Shown in pieces: positions 21,407-32,075 of a DNA stretch of 64,000 bases (positions are counted from its first letter, which is position 1; each line of letters begins with the position of its first letter). The translations under genes and the position numbers were made by a program. The notes below the pieces were generated by a model, which was not told where the DNA came from, did not search any database, and saw only the letters and a list, made by a program, of their open reading frames with translations. The DNA comes from Phytophthora hibernalis (Eukaryota; Oomycota; Peronosporomycetes; Peronosporales; Peronosporaceae): NCBI GenBank assembly GCA_012656075.1, contig JAAKBF010000207.1, forward strand, positions 1 to 64,000, written 5' to 3'.

Positions 21407-22602
21407 TTAGTAGCGACGCTGCTTCGCCCTGTTGTGGTGCAAGTATTAATAAGTAGGAGTAAACGTCAGCGAAAGTGAGAATGAGTTACCAGCATTGACG
21501 ATGGTTTTGCATACCTGAACTTCTTGGCCGGGAAGCCCGTGGGGTCGAGACGCACGAGCTCCGTTGTCTCGTCCAGTGTCTCGGGGATCGACAGGCCGCG
21601 CTCCACACGCTTGGCCAGCCAAATGTGGAGAGCTGATAGCTGCTCGTAGTTGCGCAGCATGTTGTTGATCTCCTCCGGGGACTGCACGAATAAACCCACA
21701 GCACATATCGTCAGACCCACGCACCAACATCATAACCGGATTGCTGTAGGTCAAAGACGCAAGTAGCAATAGAGTTCAACGTACGTGGCCGGACTTCTCG
21801 GAAATCTTCCTCTTGATCTTGCCGTTGATGAGGCGCGGGTTCTCACGGTACTCCGGCTGCAATAAGACACAAAACAAAAACACAATGTATTAGCATCGAC
21901 TATCTAAAGCAACCCCTCCAAAGTGCTACATCGATTGAGCCTACCTCCATCGACTCCAAGATGGTCATAAACACCTTCATCTGCTGGACAGCAGTCTATA
22001 GTTCCGCAAAAAGAAACAAATGAACACTCCATCATTAGCACAACAGCGCCAATAGCAGCACAGCCACCACATTCACTGTACCATCGAAGACACACCGGGG
22101 ATCATGGATCGCCAGCCGCTGGCACCGCTCGCCTCAGCGTTTTTCTATTATACACACGCCAAAACGATAGTATTTCATGAGCACCTCTAATTGCAGCACT
22201 ATCAGCTCTTCTCTCCATTCGAACTCCCACCTGGAGGTGCTCGTAGAAGCCGTCCAGGTCGAACTTGTCCTTCTGCGACAACTCGATCATCTGCTGCTTG
22301 TACGCCTCCCCTGCAATATTCCGCACAGCAGCGTCATCTCCAAGTACGCACACAATTCGTTTCCTATCAGTCCATCACCCACCCTGCTTGGCCTGGTTGC
22401 GCTCCTCCAGTTTGCCCGAGACCGACTTCTTGATGTTGGAGAAGACGCCCATGGAGCGCACCTGCGTCTGCGCCACCGCCTGGGGAACACATTCACTCTC
22501 AGCCCAGCCATTGACTGCGGCGCCTGGTGCCGCATCTGACGCGCCGCCACGCGCATCACGCTCGCTCGCATCGCACACGCCATCGTCGTCTCTGGACCGC
22601 AC
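21407..22602 (-). CDS. Stand-alone SRP54 M-domain-like protein, probably mitochondrial
   Basis: Six exons join without a break: (22602)-22383, 22310-22231, 21995-21945, 21856-21785, 21681-21515 and 21428-21407, giving about 200 residues. The spliced product has FDLDGFYEHLQ, VQQMKVFMTILESME, then PEYRENPRLINGKIKRKI and SEKSGHSPEEINNMLRNYEQL. This matches the M domain of SRP54/Ffh (I-x-S-M-x-P-E-x-x-x-N-P-x-x-I-N...R-x-R-I-x-x-x-S-G...E-x-N-x-L-L-x-x-F). There is no GTPase (NG) domain. The C-terminus is basic (KKFRAKQRRY). A presequence-like start (MACAMRASVMRVAARQM, 22583) lies in a neighbouring frame, so the true start is uncertain and targeting is inferred. In SRP the M domain binds signal sequences and 7S RNA; the role here is unknown. 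Confidence 0.7.
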
Positions 22603-22708
22603 TTCTGTAACTCAAAATATGCTATTGTACTTAACTGTTACGTTAGTGTTACACAAAGTATATTCATGATGTGGACCACTTCCTGAACTACAATTCGAGC
22701 ATTTCATC

Positions 22709-25326
22709 ATGGCGGAAGCGCCGCCTAGGAAGCGGTCCAAGCGCGTGGTGCCCTTCCTGGAGGCCCACGAGTACCTCTACGGCGTGCGCGTGGTGGATCG
22801 CGACCCGCACTCGAACGATGCCGCGTCTGTTCTCTGCATGTTCTGCGCCGCTTTCGGGCGTGAGGACGACCCGCAGGCCGCCGCACGACGGCGAGCGCGC
22901 ACGCAGAAGCCAAAATACTGGAGCGGTCCATGCTTCCGGTCGGACAACTACAAGTCGCACCTGACCATGCAGCATCCGGAGCGGTGGAAGCAGTACCAGA
23001 TGATGCCCGTGGGTCAGAAACGGAGCTACTTCGACGCGGTATCCGCGCCACCCAAGCAGCAGCCACGCAGGTCACTGGACAATGCAGTAGCTATGACAAC
23101 AGAGCAGACGATGGAGCAGACTGCCACGTCAACAGAGGAGCGGATAAAGTCGGACAATGAGGATCAAAGCTTGATGCTGCCTCCGCAGGGTCGTCGGGTG
23201 AAGAGGAAGCTGCTGCTACTTCAGCTACTTCGGTTGAGGATCAGCCTCCTATTTCGGTCGCTGCAATGCAACATCCTATTGCTGTTGCGGTGGGAAAATT
23301 TCGACCAAGTGTGGCTACTGCTGCTTCTCCTGTAGCTCCTGCTGATATGTCGGAGGAGGTGGAGTTGGAGAATGAGGGTGAGGTGTTGACCTTTTTGCTA
23401 GATCGCGATGTGGTGGATGTTGCATTGAGTGAGTTGCTGTTTGGAGCGGGGGGTGGTTATTGGAGGAGCTGCTAAGATGGCAACGCTGTTTGAGAGCACA
23501 TTGGATCGGTGTGATGAACAGGACCAGCAGAGATCGGACGGTACAGCGGAGTATCGTGTAGTGGTGCGGTCGATGGGATGTTTTCAACGAGTGGTGAAGC
23601 TGTTGGCGCTGGGATTGAGTTTCGATCAGACGGCAGTGATATGTCAAGCTGAAACTGCGGGTCGGATATATAGAGGCCCGTGTGCCAACACTGAGGTGGT
23701 ATCTGTAGCACGCGTCGCGATAGGCGCTAATTTGCAGGCACTTTATCGGATACTGCAGCGAAGTTGGGCGTTTTCGCTGGGGTTACATAGTGTAGATCGC
23801 CGACGCCCAGGAGAGTCTGAGCCGCGCATGCACCTTGATGTGCGGCTGCGGGCATGCTGTTCAGGCAAGATTGAGGTCTTTCACTTGCTATCACTGCCTA
23901 TCACGACTGGAGGAGACCCCAGTACAGTTGGAGAAATACTCTTCGACACAATGGCTAGATTTCTGAATGCTCTTCACAAGCGTTGGCTTCACAAGGTTAT
24001 TGGCTGCTCTACCGAAGTGGTTGGACCTGACAACACTGACACCAGCTCAGTGGTCAGCGTCGTTACGGCTACACTTGCTCGGAGAATTAAGCAACAGGGA
24101 CTTGCTGATCTAGTTCGTGTCTCAAACACACAACTTCCACTGGATATTATTATCCAGCGTTTTATTGACTCAATTATCTTTGCTGATGGCGCGGAATGGC
24201 ACAGACATTTCTCAAGTCTGTCGGCATATCTCCAACGTCAAATAAATATTGAAAACGCTGAAGAATTGACTACAGCAACAGTGGGGTCCTGTCCTCAAGC
24301 CTCGAACATGCCATGGTGGAGACTGGTAGGTGTTGCGCGCTGGTTCGATAATGCAAGAGTGCCTATCAAGCGACTACTTGCACGCAGAAGTGCGTCCATC
24401 GCGCCGCCCCCGAGCTGGTGGCTTCATCTCAAGATGATATTGGTGGTCGGCTCGATGGCCATCAAAACGCGGGCCGGCCTTCAGGAAGGCTACGCAAATT
24501 TGCTGTCACAGCAGCCCCAGCGGATCTCCATGCTATGCCTTGCCCTGGCTGGTGACGTGGGTGTAGATGGACCGCTCCCTGAATATCAGCGTGCAGCTCT
24601 GCGCGATCATAGCGTCTCGGGAACCATGATAGGCTCTAACGATGGTATGTTTGCTGTGAAGCCCCATTCAATTGTTGCTTTCGTGCGGGGAATGGGCAGC
24701 TGGGTTACCGAGCTGTTTGATGCACTCAGCGCCGAGGAGCACCAGAAGATTATCGAGAACACTGCGGATAGAGTGCTTGAGCTTGTGCGTGGTCTACACA
24801 GTCTCGCAGAAGACCTGGAAGAACATAGGGCAGCATCGCAATTCTTCGTTCTTTCCCACCGGTGCTACCTTTTCAAGTTGCGGCGCTGCATCCTGTGGAT
24901 TTCCAAGAGATGATACATCTCCATTGCGCGCGGCTGACAGATTCTTTATCGCATGCTGATCTTATGGCTATCAAGACTCAACAGCATGAGCTGCGAACTG
25001 CTGCTACTGGTGAGAATGCAGTGCGACATCTTCTTGATTTGAGAGCTGACGGTCCCACTGCGAGTTTTTATCAGGCTTGGGAGATGTTCCGGAGCCGCTG
25101 GAGATTGCTGGCGGACTTTTGTGGTGGTCTTGCAACTGTGTTCCCATCGTCCAAGAACGACTGCTTCAAGTCGGCAGCGGCAACGTCATCACTTGAGTCC
25201 GCTGCAACAGGATTGGGAACCGATTTGTCTCTCGAGGCGAGGCTTCAGTGTCAGCAGTTTACAAGATTGCAGGCCGTGGATGGCACAATAGATTCCATAG
25301 GCTTACCGGTAGATGCTGGTGACTGA
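22709..25326 (+). CDS. BED-like zinc-finger protein, hAT-transposase-derived type
   Basis: Start at 22709 (MAEAPPRKRSKRVVPFLEAH). A basic segment and one zinc finger follow (CMFCAAFG ... CFRSDNYKSHLTMQHPERW), with C-x2-C and H-x4-H ligands as in BED fingers. A low-complexity linker leads to a long helical body (MGCFQRVVKLLALGLSF, WWRLVGVARWFDNARV, MLCLALAGDVGVDGPLP) and an end with DFCGGLATVFPSSKND. No intact transposase triad is recognised. The layout resembles the many oomycete BED/hAT-like proteins, some of which may be domesticated; that is inference. Breaks near 23190, 23450 (six G) and 24856 (three C) each need one base and fit homopolymer error. It diverges from the M-domain gene. Confidence 0.6.
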
Positions 25327-25993
25327 ATGGCAAACACGGCATACTGTAGATAGCAAAGTTTCGTTCCGTGTCGTATGCGTACATTCAACGTGCTTGACAT
25401 GTGAATCGCCACTTCAAGTTCACATCCTCGTTGTTGGAGTTGCTCTGTCCGAGGCAGGAACTGCAAAGGCGGGCATAAAGCTTGAACAGCATGCGTCAAA
25501 AGAAAAGATTAAGCGAAATGCAAACTAAACTATCTAGTACGCCGTCGCGAAAAATAAAAATAATCGGCAGACTGCAGGACTGCATGTGTTCGGAGCCGCG
25601 GGGCGCCACGCTGAAGGAAGCAAGATGTAGACAGGCAGGCAACGCAAAGCAACGCGAGGCAGGCATGTCTGCTTACCCCTTCTGGCCGCGGTCAGAGCGT
25701 CGAGTTCATCTCTTCTCAATTTTCGTTAAGCTACGACCCCCACCATTTGTGCCTTCCCCATGATCTTGAGCATATTCTTCGTGTATTCCTCACCAACCAT
25801 CAAAACAGCAACTACCAAAGGCAGCCGCCCAACACCAACGACACAAAAAGCAGGAGCCGCAGCTCACCGATCTTCTCCTTCTCTACTTCCCTGCACATGC
25901 AGAGGAAGCCCGCTGTCGCCTCACCGAATCGCGCATGGCCAAATACACGACACTGCTAGACGTCTGCGAAAGCCGAAGGCCTAAGCCAACGAC
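25327..25993. other. Intergenic, no gene supported
   Basis: Convergent gap between the zinc-finger gene and the poly(A)-binding protein gene. It should carry both 3' untranslated regions. No coding sequence, RNA gene or repeat was recognised. Confidence 0.5.
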
Positions 25994-27908
25994 TTAGCCC
26001 TGGTGAGCCTCCAGCACGGCCATAGCCTCCTGGATTTTAGCCTCCAGGGACTCCGGGCTCTCGAGCAGGTGCAGCAGCTCACCGTTGTCCATCTCCAGGA
26101 GCATACCCGTGATCTTGCCGGCAAGCTCAGGCTGCTGGCGGTGGATAAGCGGGTACAGACGCTCGCCGATCATGTTCTTCTGGATCTCCGGCGAAGCAGC
26201 AGCCAGAGCAGCAGACGTCAGCGGCTCCGGGCCAGCGTTCTGGACGGGAGCAGCAGGCGGCATCACACCCTGAGGCGGGACATCGCGAGACGGGTGATTG
26301 CGAGCGTTAGCCGTGTACTTGAAGTTGCGACGGTTAGCAGGAGCGCCCTGAGGTCCCTGCGGGCCAGGGCCCTGACGACCACGACGCGGCTGGCCGCGCT
26401 GCTGCTGCATGGGCATGCCGTAGCCAGGCATCGGGTAGCCGCCCGGAGCGGGGGCGCCAGGCACACGAGCACCGTACGGGATGGGGCCACGCTGGACACC
26501 ACGGGGCATCATCTGCTGCGGGTACATGAAACCCTGACGAGCCTGAGGCGGCATCTGACCGGGCTGTCCGTAGAACATCGGGGCAGCGCCGTACATCGGG
26601 GCTGACCCATCGGCATGCCGCGGCCCACAACCATGCCAGCGCGCTGCTGGGCGTGTTGGGCCTCGAGCTGAGCACGACGCACCTCCTTGCGCTGAGCAAG
26701 GGCCACGTACACGGGTTTGCCGGAGATCAGCTTGCCGTTCATCTCGGCCACAGCCTTGTTGGCCTCCTCGGGGTCGAGAAGCACACGAAGCCGAAGCCGC
26801 GGGAGTTTCCATTCGGGTCGCGCATCACACGCGAAGACGTAATAGTACCGCACTCGGTGAAAGCCTCACGCAGTTCGTCGTCGGTCAGCTGGTCGTCCAG
26901 GTTCTTTACGTACAGGTTGACGCCCTGGTACTTGTTGATACGCTCCATTTTGAGCTGCTCAAACTTGTTGCGCAGCTCACGCTCACGCTCCGACCGCTTC
27001 TGGGCCTTGCCAACGTACATCTCGGTATCGAGACCTTCGCCTGCCGGGTACGACTTGCCGTTCAGGGCGTCCACGGCCTTGTGCGCGGCGTCCGAGTCCT
27101 CGTAGTTGACGAAGCCAAAGCCGCGGTTCTGGTCCGGGTTGGTGTTGTCCTTCATGACAACGGCGCTGATAACCTTTCCAAAGGGCTCGAACTCCTTGTG
27201 CAACTCGGCGTCCGTCCACTGGGTTGGGATGTTCTTGACGTAGCAGTTGGTCCAGTCGTCGGCATCCGGACGGTCCTGGCGCTTCTGGAAGTGGCCCACG
27301 AAGACCTCCGTGCCGGCAATGAGCATGCCGTTGATCTTGGCAATGGCCTCGGTGGCGGCCTCGGCCGTCTCGTAGTGCACGTAGCCGTAGCCCTTGCTGT
27401 TGCCATTCGTGTGGTCAATAGCCACCTTGCAGCTCAGGATGTTGCCGAAGAGCGAGAACGTGTCGTACAGGGCCTTGTTGTCGATGGACGTGTCCAGGTT
27501 CTTGACGAAGATGTTGCCCACGCCGGACTTGCGCAGCGACGGGTCGCGTTGCGACCACATGATGCGGCACGGGACGCCCTTGATGCTCGTGAAGTTCATC
27601 GTGTCCAGGGCGCGCTCCGCGTCGGCCACGTTGTGGAAGTTCACGTAGGCGTAGCCCAGCGAGCGGCGCGTCACAGCGTCGCGGCACACGCGGATGCTGG
27701 CCACGGGCCCCACAGCGTTGAAGATCTCGAATAGCAGCGCCTCCGTCACGTCCGGGTGGATGTCCCCCACGTACAGCGACGCCGTGTGGAACGGCTGTGC
27801 GGCGCCCGTGGCCGCCGAGGTCGAGGCCGTCGACGTGGCCGCGGCCGGAGCGGCGCTGGCCGCAGCAGGAGCAGGGCTGTTGGTTGGAGAAGTCGCGGAG
27901 TTGGCCAT
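25994..27908 (-). CDS. Polyadenylate-binding protein (cytoplasmic PABP)
   Basis: Start at 27908 (MANSATSPTNSP), just after a 5' UTR intron acceptor. Four RRM domains follow: RRM1 ASLYVGDIHPDVTEALLF with GYAYVNFHNVADAERAL; RRM2 GNIFVKNLDTSIDNKALYD; RRM3 TNCYVKNIPTQWTDAELHK with GFGFVNYEDSDAAHKAV; RRM4 VNLYVKNLDDQLTDDELR. A Pro/Gly/Gln/Met-rich linker precedes the MLLE (PABC) domain (MIGERLYPLIHRQQPELAGKI) near the end. It binds mRNA poly(A) tails, contacts eIF4G through the RRMs and PAM2 proteins through MLLE, and is about 630 residues, normal for the family. One-base breaks near 26771 (four C on the coding strand) and 26607 fit homopolymer error. Confidence 0.95.
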
Positions 27909-27910
27909 GG

Positions 27911-28058
27911 CTGCGGAAAAGACAGAGAAAGCGTCAGCGATTACACGAGTTGGTAGGCGATCGACGCGGCCATCGATGGCCAAGACGCGGTGCTGCATGG
28001 CCGGACTGGGCCCATTGCGCGGCTGGCCTTGGGGACGTAGGAAGGTGCACGCACATAC
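27911..28058 (-). promoter_or_regulatory. Intron in the 5' UTR of the PABP gene
   Basis: On the minus strand the donor GTATGTGCG follows CGACAG, and the acceptor TTTTCCGCAG ends two bases before the start codon. Length is 148 bp. The reading frame upstream of the ATG stays open through this stretch, but the splice signals make it untranslated leader more likely. A poly-pyrimidine/A-rich tract (28080-28110) lies just upstream. Confidence 0.65.
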
Positions 28059-28312
28059 CTGTCGTTGGGAGGGGGAAACCTTTTTTTCTTTTTTTATTGA
28101 AAGAGAGAGAAAGAGACTGGCATCATTGGTGGAGCAGGCCCAGAATCCCCCACATTCGCTTGTGCCCGGTTGACAGCGGCGTTGAAGGGGACGATGGCCC
28201 GTTTCTAGCGCATGGTAGGCCGCTTCGCCACCAGTCATCCCATGCGGCGCCTCCGGATTGGCCAAAAAGACACGTTTGGCATGGAATGGTGTGGTGCACA
28301 TGGAATGTAGCC

Positions 28313-29027
28313 ATGTTCTCCGAAGGGCGCGTCGCGTCGGGTCAGGTAGATGTAGATCAGGTCGCCACCGCCGTCAAGACGTGCAGTGTAGTCATGACGT
28401 CGTCCATCATCACGCGCGCCGCGGAGTTCTGTTCGTCGCCCAAGTTTGAGCGCGTGTTCGATAACTTCGCCAGGTAGGTGCAGGCGGTCCTGTCTCGTCC
28501 GGCTGGCCTTGGTTGAAGTGGCAGGTGGTGACGGAATGTGACGTGGCTGTGGATCTAGGGACCACGCTGATGCGTTCATTGATGCGACGGAAGCCAAAGG
28601 GGGCGATGTCGAGCACAAGCATGAGTATGGGCTGTTGTGGTTGATTAAGGTGGGGAGAGAGATGATGATCGGTTTGCTGGACAGGTACAAGGAGCTGCAC
28701 GACCAGTATCTTAAGCTGTTCGGGGAGGAACTGTCGGGTACGGGCTAATTCGCATACTGTTGTGTGCTTAAAGATATGCTACTTCATGGTCAAGTATTGA
28801 GCGTTGTTCCGTGTGTTCTATGATGTATAGAGTTCGTCGAGTCGGAGGGCGCGACGATCGAGGAGTTCTTCAAGGAGTGCCGGGAGATCCACGACGGACA
28901 GTACACGGCGCTCTTCGAGGAGCACACCAATGCCTGGTTCGTGGAACATTTGCTGGCCTGCATGGACTACATGCACTTCTACGGGCTCATGGTCAACGAG
29001 GCGCGTCGCCTCCACCACCGCAAGTGA
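28313..29027 (+). CDS. BART-domain protein (ARL2-binding / CFAP36 type)
   Basis: Three exons, 28313-28473, 28559-28737 and 28831-29027, join in frame to give 178 residues. The BART fold is visible: FCSSPKFERVFDNFARDHAD, EYGLLWLI, GLLDRYKELHDQYLKLFGEE, FFKECREIHDG and a last helix pair (LLACMDYMHFYGLMVNEARR). BART domains bind ARL2/ARL3-type GTPases, and such proteins are common in ciliated or flagellated cells, which fits a zoospore-forming organism. The exact orthologue cannot be told. It is divergent from the PABP gene with only about 255 bp between the PABP 5' UTR intron and its start, so the two may share a promoter region. No frame break is present. Confidence 0.7.
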
Positions 29028-29234
29028 GCTCGGCCTCGTGGACTGGCATTAGACAGACACGGACCAGTACGTGAGGTACACAACGCAGAAATCGATCCCA
29101 CAAAGAAAAAGTCATACTTCGAAGTACAGAGCACCATGCAATACCGGTATGAACAAAAGTGAAAAGGCCCGCTCCGTGGAGGTGTCGACGTTCTGTTTGA
29201 TTGGTCATTAGTCAAAGGTTAATCTTGCTGCACG

Positions 29235-30831
29235 ATGGAGAAGCGCTTGTACGTGTGGGGTCAGGTGCGTGAAGATAGCAGTACGCTCGCTATACGCAGT
29301 GATAGAGGTCGGCCGTCTCACTGCAAGGCCTTCAGGTGGAACGGGGCAGCTCGGAGTGGGAACGAAGGATGACTACGCTCTCCCCAGCGCTGGGACAATG
29401 ACCAGGTTCGTTAGATGATGTTGGTGGTTGGAAAACTACTGGCAATGGCGCAGCGTTGACCGGGAGGCTGTGAATACCGCAGGCTCAATTGAAAGTGGAG
29501 ACCGTCACTTCCGGTGGTTGCCACAGTGCAGGTTGCTGGACAGTTTAGAGATACTGACGATTTCATAGATCGAGGATTTCACGACTGAAATTGCCATGAT
29601 AACTTGTAGGAGTCCACAAGGACGGCCGACTATTTCTTTGGGGCTCGGATGAGCGAGGCCAGCTAGGGCGAGCCAAGTCGGACCAAGAGCAGAACTTCGT
29701 AAGCGCTCCCAGTCACCCAGTTGCGTGTATTCCGCTTTACAGCGTAGGTTCTGCTGGGCTTTTCGGGACAATAACTGCAAGTGTAATCCAAAAATAACTG
29801 ACTTACTTGTGCGGGTGGCAGGAAACTAAGCTGGTATCTTGTGGGTGGTGGCATACGCTTGCGGTCGTCTCGTCGGAATTCGACGGTCACCCTGACGATC
29901 GAATATTTTCTTGGGGCTCGAATGATCACCATCAACTGGGTCGCAGTCAAATCTCTGAAGGTGACGAAGCGATGAAGACAACACAGATAGTCGAGTTGGC
30001 TCCACGATTACAGGTTTCAGTATTGCTTGTGGTTGGAAGCATTCGCTTCTTGCCACGGTCGAAGGTGAGGTGTTCGCGTGGGGAAGCGGACGTCATGGAC
30101 AACTCGGACTGGGGAACGACATCCTGAAAGCCGATTGCCCCCACCGCATCGAGGGCTTGGACGGCATAGCCATTGTCAACGTGTTTTGTGGGTGGGAGCA
30201 TTCAGTTTTTCGCACCTCGCGTGGGGAGGTGTTCACCTGCGGAAACAACCGCCACGGACAGTTAGGTGTGAAGACTGCTGCTTCAGAAACCCCAAGTGAG
30301 AGGAGGAAGCAGGTTAATTCGTTGCCAGTTCGTGTTTTGAACTCGCGAGGCAACAACGCTAGCATCCGCACTACTCAGGTTGGTTGTGGCTGGCACTTTG
30401 TTATTTGCCTGGTCGAAGGTGGAAATCTCGTGGCCTGGGGCAAAGGCAGCCACGGGCAGTTGGGTCTCGGGGGTTTGAAAACGCCAGCGAGCCCCAACTA
30501 GTGGTGTTTCCCATTCCATTCGGCAGATTGCATGTGGCAGCGAGCACTCAATGGTAGCGACAAGCAACGGAGATCTGTACGCATGTGGTTGGGGAGAGCA
30601 TGGAAACCTTGGTACGTTTGTTGCTGGTGGTGTTTGTTTTCTCCTGTCTGAAATTTAAAATGCTTGTATTTGCCCGCAGGTCATGGCGACAAGACCAACC
30701 GTGCGTCACTCGAAAAGGTGGACTTCTTCACCACCAGTGGCCAAGAGGTCATTAGCATCGCTGCTGGTGGAGCCGTCTCCTTGCCGTCACGAGCGATAGA
30801 CATCTGTAAAGATACTCATCGCTTTCGCTAG
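29235..30831 (+). CDS. RCC1-repeat protein
   Basis: It starts MEKRLYVWGQ, with an intron donor directly after and an acceptor before GTGQLGVGTKDDYALPS. Repeats of the RCC1 blade follow: ELVSCGWWHTLAVV, IFSWGSNDHHQLGRS, VFAWGSGRHGQLGLGNDI, VFCGWEHSVF, VFTCGNNRHGQLGV, VGCGWHFVICLVEGG, LVAWGKGSHGQLGLGG and a last GWGEHGNLGHGDKTN. About seven blades are expected for a propeller. Family members are either Ran exchange factors or unrelated propellers; there is nothing here to choose. Several short introns and at least two frame changes are needed to read it through, and exon ends in 29300-29830 are not certain. Confidence 0.75.
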
Positions 30832-30895
30832 AAACGCACGTCTATTTCGTCTGTCCGTCACAATCAAACCAACATGGCGCCACCTCATCATCTAG

Positions 30896-31720
30896 TCACA
30901 TGCGCTTGATCGCTTCCTTCACCTGCTCCTTCTGGATGTCTATCATGCGCATTTGATGCTCCAGCTCCTCCTTCTCAACTCCATCACTGCTGCGGATTTG
31001 CTTCTGCAGTCGTGCTTGTTGCACTCGCAGCGTTGCATGCTGCTGTTCCAGGTCCGTCTTGGACTTGGCACGACGAGAGGTTGTCGTCGAGGAGGTCATC
31101 CCAGGTGCGATGAACGGGATCCCAGACGGAGGAGCCACTCTCAACTTCAGTATTGATGTCGGAAAGGCCGTCGCCGTCTTGTGCTCCACAATAGGCTGCG
31201 CCACAGCCTCAGCAATGGAGCTCTCCGCCATCTCCTCGAACTCATTCTCCTCCTCCTCGACGCCCAACTTCTCGTCCGCCTTCTTCTTGAGCTTCTCCAC
31301 CAGGAACGACTCGTCCTTACCGACCACGTACGTGTATAGTCCGTTGGCTAGCACGAGCCCAAAGACAACCCAGTAGATGCGCATGGGAAGAGACACAGGC
31401 TGGTGCGAGCGGTCGCCCCAGTCCGAGCCGATGATGCGCGCAAGCGACGAGTCCAGCTCCGTCTCGTGCTTGTCGGCGCCGAAGCCCTTGGTCACGCGCA
31501 CAGTGCCGGGCGTGGCCGAGCGTGTGGACGCGCTTACTATTGACTTCTCCGCTGCGCTACTGCCTTCGCCATTGGGGGTGCCAGACTTGGCGCTTGAGCT
31601 CCATCGCCGCCCACGCACACCCCCGCCGAGACGCCTCCGCGTGATCAGCCGCTCAAAGGTGCTCGACATTCTCACGGGAGATCGATGCATTGGCGAGCGT
31701 CGAGTAGAGGCCAAATACAT
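30896..31720 (-). CDS. Hypothetical single-span membrane protein, probably mitochondrial
   Basis: One uninterrupted frame of 274 residues. The first Met is at 31720; a second, MSSTFERLITRRRLGGGV, is about 17 residues in and gives a better presequence (basic, serine- and arginine-rich, no acidic residues). A single hydrophobic span lies near the middle (IYWVVFGLVLANGLYTYVVG), followed by a lysine/glutamate-rich segment. A long coiled-coil-like C-terminus (LEQQHATLRVQQARLQKQI, KEELEHQMRMIDIQKEQVK) closes the protein. I do not recognise the family. The layout (presequence, span, coiled coil) recalls respiratory assembly factors, but this is only a guess. Confidence 0.6.
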   Translation of the reverse strand: MYLASTRRSPMHRSPVRMSSTFERLITRRRLGGGVRGRRWSSSAKSGTPNGEGSSAAEKSIVSASTRSATPGTVRVTKGFGADKHETELDSSLARIIGSDWGDRSHQPVSLPMRIYWVVFGLVLANGLYTYVVGKDESFLVEKLKKKADEKLGVEEEENEFEEMAESSIAEAVAQPIVEHKTATAFPTSILKLRVAPPSGIPFIAPGMTSSTTTSRRAKSKTDLEQQHATLRVQQARLQKQIRSSDGVEKEELEHQMRMIDIQKEQVKEAIKRM

Positions 31721-31736
31721 GTACCGATATCGGTAA

Positions 31737-32075
31737 GCCCCGTGTGTACACGATACTTGTTTTTTAGTATTTTAAGTACTATTAATATATAACTAATATT
31801 TCCAAGGGGAAAATACTACAGGCCACCCAAAATACATTCCTGTGTGTTGCTACATGGATACATTAGGTGACCAAATGCTGTCTCTTTATGTGGGTCTATA
31901 TTGCATTCGCAGTGGCTATGAACATTGCATTAATCCAGTATTTATTATAAATTACTACTTAAGTAAGTATTAATATTAATAACGTTTTTACCGGTAAGTT
32001 AGGTAAAACCCAAATTTAAAAAATGAATCCGTATTTTTGCCTCAGTGTCAAAATCGGAGGGCCACGGACACCACC
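31737..32075. other. AT-rich intergenic region
   Basis: Low-GC spacer with runs of A and T between two divergent genes. It ends in TTTTTGCCTCAG, which looks like a splice acceptor about 30 bases before the next start codon, so the downstream gene may have a 5' UTR intron. No other feature was seen. Confidence 0.4.

Noticed and set aside
26003..27734. Long plus-strand open frames across the PABP gene
   Set aside because: They are antisense shadows of a GC-rich coding region with no recognisable domain; the minus strand has complete RRM and MLLE domains.
27909..28301. PABP N-terminal extension of about 130 residues
   Set aside because: The frame is open, but a donor at 28058 and an acceptor two bases before MANSATSP indicate a 5' UTR intron; the extension has no PABP similarity.
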